In this document: positions 61,416 to 64,000 of the stretch, piece after piece
Layout: the number at the start of each line of letters is the position of its first letter
Numbering within the stretch: the first letter of the stretch is position 1
NCBI GenBank assembly: GCA_035719105.1
Contig: DASTGN010000008.1
Location: 186,001-250,000, forward strand
Length of the DNA stretch: 64,000 bases
Source: UBA8389 sp035719105
GTDB taxonomy: Bacteria; Bacteroidota; Bacteroidia; Bacteroidales; UBA1402
Direction: 5' to 3'
The notes under the pieces: generated by a model
What the model saw: the letters and a program-made list of their open reading frames with translations, nothing else
Told to the model about the DNA's origin: nothing
Databases searched by the model: none
Translations under genes and position numbers: made by a program

Positions 61416-62801
61416 ATGGAAAACGAAACCATCTGCGCCATCGCAACTGCCCCGGGAATGGGTGCAATTGCTGTCATTCGGGTATCCGGGCCGAATGCAT
61501 TTTCGATTTGCGACGTCATCTTCAAAGCCGCTTCCAAACGGTTGGTGGACACTCCGTCGCATTCGGTTTTGTATGGCAACATCGTATGTGATGGACATTT
61601 GGTCGATGAGGTTTTGGTTTCAGTTTTTCGCAACCCGACTTCTTTTACCGGTGAAGACGTCGTCGAAATTTCTTGTCACGGTTCCGTTTTTATTCAGCAA
61701 CGCATCATTCAAGTTCTGATAAAAAACGGATGTCGCATGGCGCAACCCGGTGAATTTTCTCAGCGGGCTTTCATGAATGGCAAAATGGATCTTTCGCAGG
61801 CCGAAGCCATCGCCGACCTCATTGCGTCGACTTCGGCAGCGAGCCACAAATTAGCTCTGCATCAGATGCGTGGTGGCTTCTCCAAAGAACTCGAAAACCT
61901 GCGCGGCAATTTGCTCCATTTCGTTACCATGATAGAACTGGAACTTGATTTTAGCGAAGAGCAGGTGGAATTCGCCGACCGAAAAGATCTTCGAGCCCTT
62001 GCCGATGCACTGGAAAAACACTTGACTCGTCTCATGGATTCGTTCAAGCTCGGCAATGCCATCAAAAACGGCATTCCTGTAGCCATTGTTGGTGAAACAA
62101 ACGCTGGCAAATCCACGCTGCTCAACATTCTGCTCAACGAAGAGAAAGCTATTGTCTCCAACATCCACGGCACCACCCGAGACTTTATCGAAGACACCGT
62201 CACCATTGGCGGCATCACGTTCCGTTTCATCGACACCGCCGGTCTTCGAAAGACTTCGGATGAAATCGAGAAACTGGGCATCGAACGCACCTACCAGAAA
62301 ATCGAACAAGCTTCAATTATTCTCTGGATCATCGATTCCACCAGTGTTTCAGAACACATTGAATGGATGGCCGATAAAATCATTCCGCGCACTGAAGGCA
62401 AGAACTTGCTGGTGGTTTTCAACAAGTCGGATAAAATTACCAAGGAGGAACAGGTGGTGCTGAACGATTTGTTCCACCATTATTCTCAAACCCGAATTCA
62501 TCTTTCTGCGAAGAAAAATGAAAATATCGATCACCTCCGTGCCAAATTGCTCGAAATTGCTGGCCTTCCCGAAATTGAAAAGCAAGATGTTGTCGTAACC
62601 AACCTACGTCATTTCGAAGCCCTTTCCCAGGCTCACGAGTCAATACTTCGCGTACAGGTTGGTCTTGAGAACAACCAGTCGGGTGATTTCCTCTCCCAAG
62701 ACTTGCGCGAATGCTTGCATTATTTGGGCCAAATTACGGGTCTTATTACTACCGACGAAGTGCTTCATCACATTTTCAAAAATTTCTGCATCGGAAAGTA
62801 A
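61416..62801 (+). CDS. mnmE: tRNA modification GTPase MnmE
   Basis: 461 residues. With MnmG it modifies the wobble uridine of several tRNAs. N-terminal tetrahydrofolate-binding domain (about 1-118), helical domain, and an inserted G domain with G1 GETNAGKS (about 226-233), switch region GTTRDFIEDTV, DTAGLRK and NKSD. The C-terminal CIGK carries the conserved Cys that is typical of the family. The ATG lies one base after the phosphorylase stop; a terminator follows. Confidence 0.96.
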   Translation: MENETICAIATAPGMGAIAVIRVSGPNAFSICDVIFKAASKRLVDTPSHSVLYGNIVCDGHLVDEVLVSVFRNPTSFTGEDVVEISCHGSVFIQQRIIQVLIKNGCRMAQPGEFSQRAFMNGKMDLSQAEAIADLIASTSAASHKLALHQMRGGFSKELENLRGNLLHFVTMIELELDFSEEQVEFADRKDLRALADALEKHLTRLMDSFKLGNAIKNGIPVAIVGETNAGKSTLLNILLNEEKAIVSNIHGTTRDFIEDTVTIGGITFRFIDTAGLRKTSDEIEKLGIERTYQKIEQASIILWIIDSTSVSEHIEWMADKIIPRTEGKNLLVVFNKSDKITKEEQVVLNDLFHHYSQTRIHLSAKKNENIDHLRAKLLEIAGLPEIEKQDVVVTNLRHFEALSQAHESILRVQVGLENNQSGDFLSQDLRECLHYLGQITGLITTDEVLHHIFKNFCIGK

Positions 62802-62827
62802 CCACTCCCCTATTTTAAAGGCTTCAG

Positions 62828-62870
62828 CAGCTAAAATGCATGATTGATAAGCGTTTTAGCTGTTTTTGTT
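62828..62870 (+). terminator. Intrinsic terminator of mnmE
   Basis: CAGCTAAAATGC (62828-62839) pairs with GCGTTTTAGCTG (62851-62862) with one wobble pair and an 11-base loop, followed by TTTTTGTT (62863-62870). Confidence 0.8.
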
Positions 62871-62945
62871 ATGCCTTTGTTATACCTTTTGTAGCAGAAT
62901 TCTTGTCACTATTGTTGCACTACTTTACTATTCAGCAGACCTTTA

Positions 62946-63035
62946 TTGTTACTAGGGCCAAATCACCAACGAAGAACAACGAATTATACTCAATTACAAC
63001 GAAGTATACTGAGTTTGGCCCATTATTAGTAACAA
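62946..63035. repeat. Large imperfect inverted repeat enclosing two direct repeats
   Basis: Outer arms: TTGTTACTA plus GGGCCAAA (62946-62962) and the complement TTTGGCCC, five extra bases, TAGTAACAA (63014-63035). Inside are two 17-bp direct repeats, 62976-62992 and 62996-63012, each ACAACGAA then a variable base, TATACT and a variable base; they differ at two positions and start 20 bp apart. The block lies just upstream of the excisionase-like gene and looks like binding sites for that protein or an integrase. Confidence 0.7.
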
Positions 63036-63053
63036 AGACAAAATCTAACAACT

Positions 63054-63431
63054 ATGAGCAGTAACATCATCGTCATACGCATTTGTGAGCATTGTCATCA
63101 AGAGTTTAATGCAAAAACCACTACTACACGTTTTTGCTCTTTAAAATGCAGTAGTAGGAATTATAAAAAGCGAACGAGGGAATATAAGATCCAACAGGCT
63201 AAAATGGATTATACCGAAAAGAAAATGTGTTCTACGAAGGATATTGAATCAACTAATATCAAACCGTATTTGAGTATTAAGGAAGCTTGCCTTTTACTTG
63301 GAGCTGGTGATAGCACAATTAGAAAACTTATCAAGCAAGGTTCAATCAAGACTTTTTTTACTGGTGGAAAGCATTTGATTCGAAGGCCGGATCTTGAGAG
63401 TTTGTTCACTAACATCTTCAAATACAAATGA
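63054..63431 (+). CDS. Excisionase-like DNA-binding protein with N-terminal zinc ribbon
   Basis: 125 residues. The N-terminal zinc-binding motif has Cys11, Cys14, Cys28 and Cys32. After a basic linker, a MerR/excisionase-type helix-turn-helix (about 72-120) reads YLSIKEACLLLGAGDSTIRKLIKQG and ends with KHLIRRPDLESLF. Proteins of this type in Bacteroidota often lie beside integrases of mobile elements; no integrase is visible here. The gene is AT-rich compared with the housekeeping genes to its left. The repeat cluster just upstream is a probable binding region. Confidence 0.75.
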   Translation: MSSNIIVIRICEHCHQEFNAKTTTTRFCSLKCSSRNYKKRTREYKIQQAKMDYTEKKMCSTKDIESTNIKPYLSIKEACLLLGAGDSTIRKLIKQGSIKTFFTGGKHLIRRPDLESLFTNIFKYK

Positions 63432-63653
63432 TAATATATCTATTTAAATAATTATTAGAGAACGCATCTGAAATAGGTAAAGCAAGAACCACTAGGAGAC
63501 TTCAAAGAATATCTGAGTATTTCTATATAGAAGGAATAAAAAAAACATTAATACATTTATTATTGTTTCTGTAGCACAATTTATCACATATAATTCACTA
63601 AGGCAATTAGACTGGTCATAGCACTTTATACCATAGACTGACATTCCCTTTAT
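63432..63653. other. AT-rich intergenic stretch
   Basis: About 220 bases with no conventional gene. It contains a frame without a start codon (63452-63574) that could be a gene remnant, but similarity cannot be shown. Confidence 0.4.
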
Positions 63654-64000
63654 CTAAATAATCTCATATTCTCCTGTTGAATGTTTAACTGGAATAACCT
63701 CAATGGTTGATCCCAACCTAATCAATTTTCCACTAAGAGTTGTCCAACCTTCATATTCATCTGAATAGAAATAACCTTTTAAATGATTTTCTTTAACATA
63801 CTTCACCTGAATTTTACTACCATAATCGAGTTCTTCAGATTGTTCGAGATATTCTGTTCTTGTTAAGGATATAGTCTGCTTTTCATCATTAATCTCTAAA
63901 ATATAAAATTGTAAACTTTCACCAATAGGCAAGTAATAAGGTAAATCATCCTTTTCAACAAATGTATAATTTGAGATAAACTTTCTTAAAATAAATGCCT
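63654..64000 (-). CDS. C-terminal part of an unidentified protein (partial, runs off the right edge)
   Basis: On the minus strand the frame is open from the right edge (64000) to the stop at 63654, giving about 115 residues. A TTG at 63930-63932 could be read as a start, but the open frame upstream suggests that the gene begins outside the window. The residues form strand-rich modules (SLQFYILEINDEKQTISLTRTEYLEQ; GYFYSDEYEGWTTLSGKLI), suggestive of a small beta-barrel or OB-type fold. No family is recognised. Base composition matches the AT-rich, possibly mobile, right end. Confidence 0.5.
   Translation of the reverse strand, partial: AFILRKFISNYTFVEKDDLPYYLPIGESLQFYILEINDEKQTISLTRTEYLEQSEELDYGSKIQVKYVKENHLKGYFYSDEYEGWTTLSGKLIRLGSTIEVIPVKHSTGEYEII

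Noticed and set aside
63452..63574. 40-codon frame without a start codon in the AT-rich right end
   Set aside because: It could be a gene remnant, but there is no start, no recognisable motif and no similarity that I can assess.
1..64000. tRNA, rRNA, CRISPR array or insertion sequence
   Set aside because: No cloverleaf-like sequence, rRNA segment, spaced direct-repeat array or transposase was seen on either strand by eye; a tRNA or covariance-model scan was not possible here.

Overview
The window looks like chromosomal DNA of a member of the Bacteroidota, most likely a Bacteroidales-type anaerobe. Pointers are promoters of the TAnnTTTG (-7) type, a SusC/SusD pair, a type IX secretion (T9SS) C-terminal sorting domain, the long Bacteroidota form of PurF, and Bacteroidales-style neighbourhoods (carA-carB-glmS-purF; ftsK-lolA-trxB). 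Most of it is housekeeping DNA in tight operons. No rRNA, tRNA, CRISPR array or insertion sequence was seen. Both edges cut genes.

Layout. 1-344: 3' end of an unidentified gene. 8825-333 (minus): carA-carB-glmS-purF plus a YgbA-family gene, with three glutamine amidotransferases in one operon and a strong terminator-like hairpin inside ygbA. 9023-10819: outer-membrane protein. 10875-21140: cysK diverging from an apparent eight-gene run, metY, an orphan LuxR-type response regulator, and six genes for a complex I/group-4-hydrogenase-like membrane complex. That complex has lost all four NiFe cysteines and three of the four proximal-cluster cysteines, so it is not a hydrogenase. 21329-21965: toxin-first type II toxin-antitoxin pair with a palindrome inside its promoter. 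22077-26880 (minus): SusD and SusC without enzyme genes. 27177-34396: copper/silver-type efflux operon (HYC_CC_PP protein, HMA protein, CusA-, CusC- and CusB-like proteins), facing a CDF-like protein. 37221-35065 (minus): sulfur-carrier operon ThiS-like, ThiF/MoeB-like, DsrE-like, TusA-like, JAMM protease. 37377-43875: rsmE, nupC-like, an RNase D-like exonuclease, a DUF5063 gene and ftsK. 43977-46348: lolA-like, trxB, rplU, rpmA. 46420-47616: flavodiiron protein. 47689-56183 (minus): pectin genes (secreted DUF386, GH2, and a PL11 lyase with autotransporter-type repeats and a T9SS signal). 56355-62801: serS, a TPR/PD40 protein, NfeD, FloA, nucleoside phosphorylase, mnmE. 62870-64000: AT-rich DNA with repeats and an excisionase-like gene, possibly the edge of a mobile element.

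Main new observation. The palindrome ATACC-N8-GGTAT occurs in three intergenic regions: once between cysK and metY, twice (22 bp apart) upstream of susC, and twice (22 bp apart, one copy with a mismatch) upstream of the sulfur-carrier operon. The last two belong to a 43-bp block with 34 identical positions, and each block begins 19-20 bp upstream of a -7-like box. This suggests one regulator controlling sulfur assimilation, a carrier-protein sulfur relay and an outer-membrane import system. The SusCD pair may therefore import a sulfur-containing nutrient rather than a glycan. The metY promoter would also bring the hydrogenase-like complex into this regulon.

The carrier operon matches the protein-thiocarboxylate route known from Wolinella (HcyS/HcyF/HcyD feeding MetY). 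Its carrier ends in Gly-Gly-Gly-Ser-Lys, so it needs trimming, and the operon encodes a JAMM protease that could do this.
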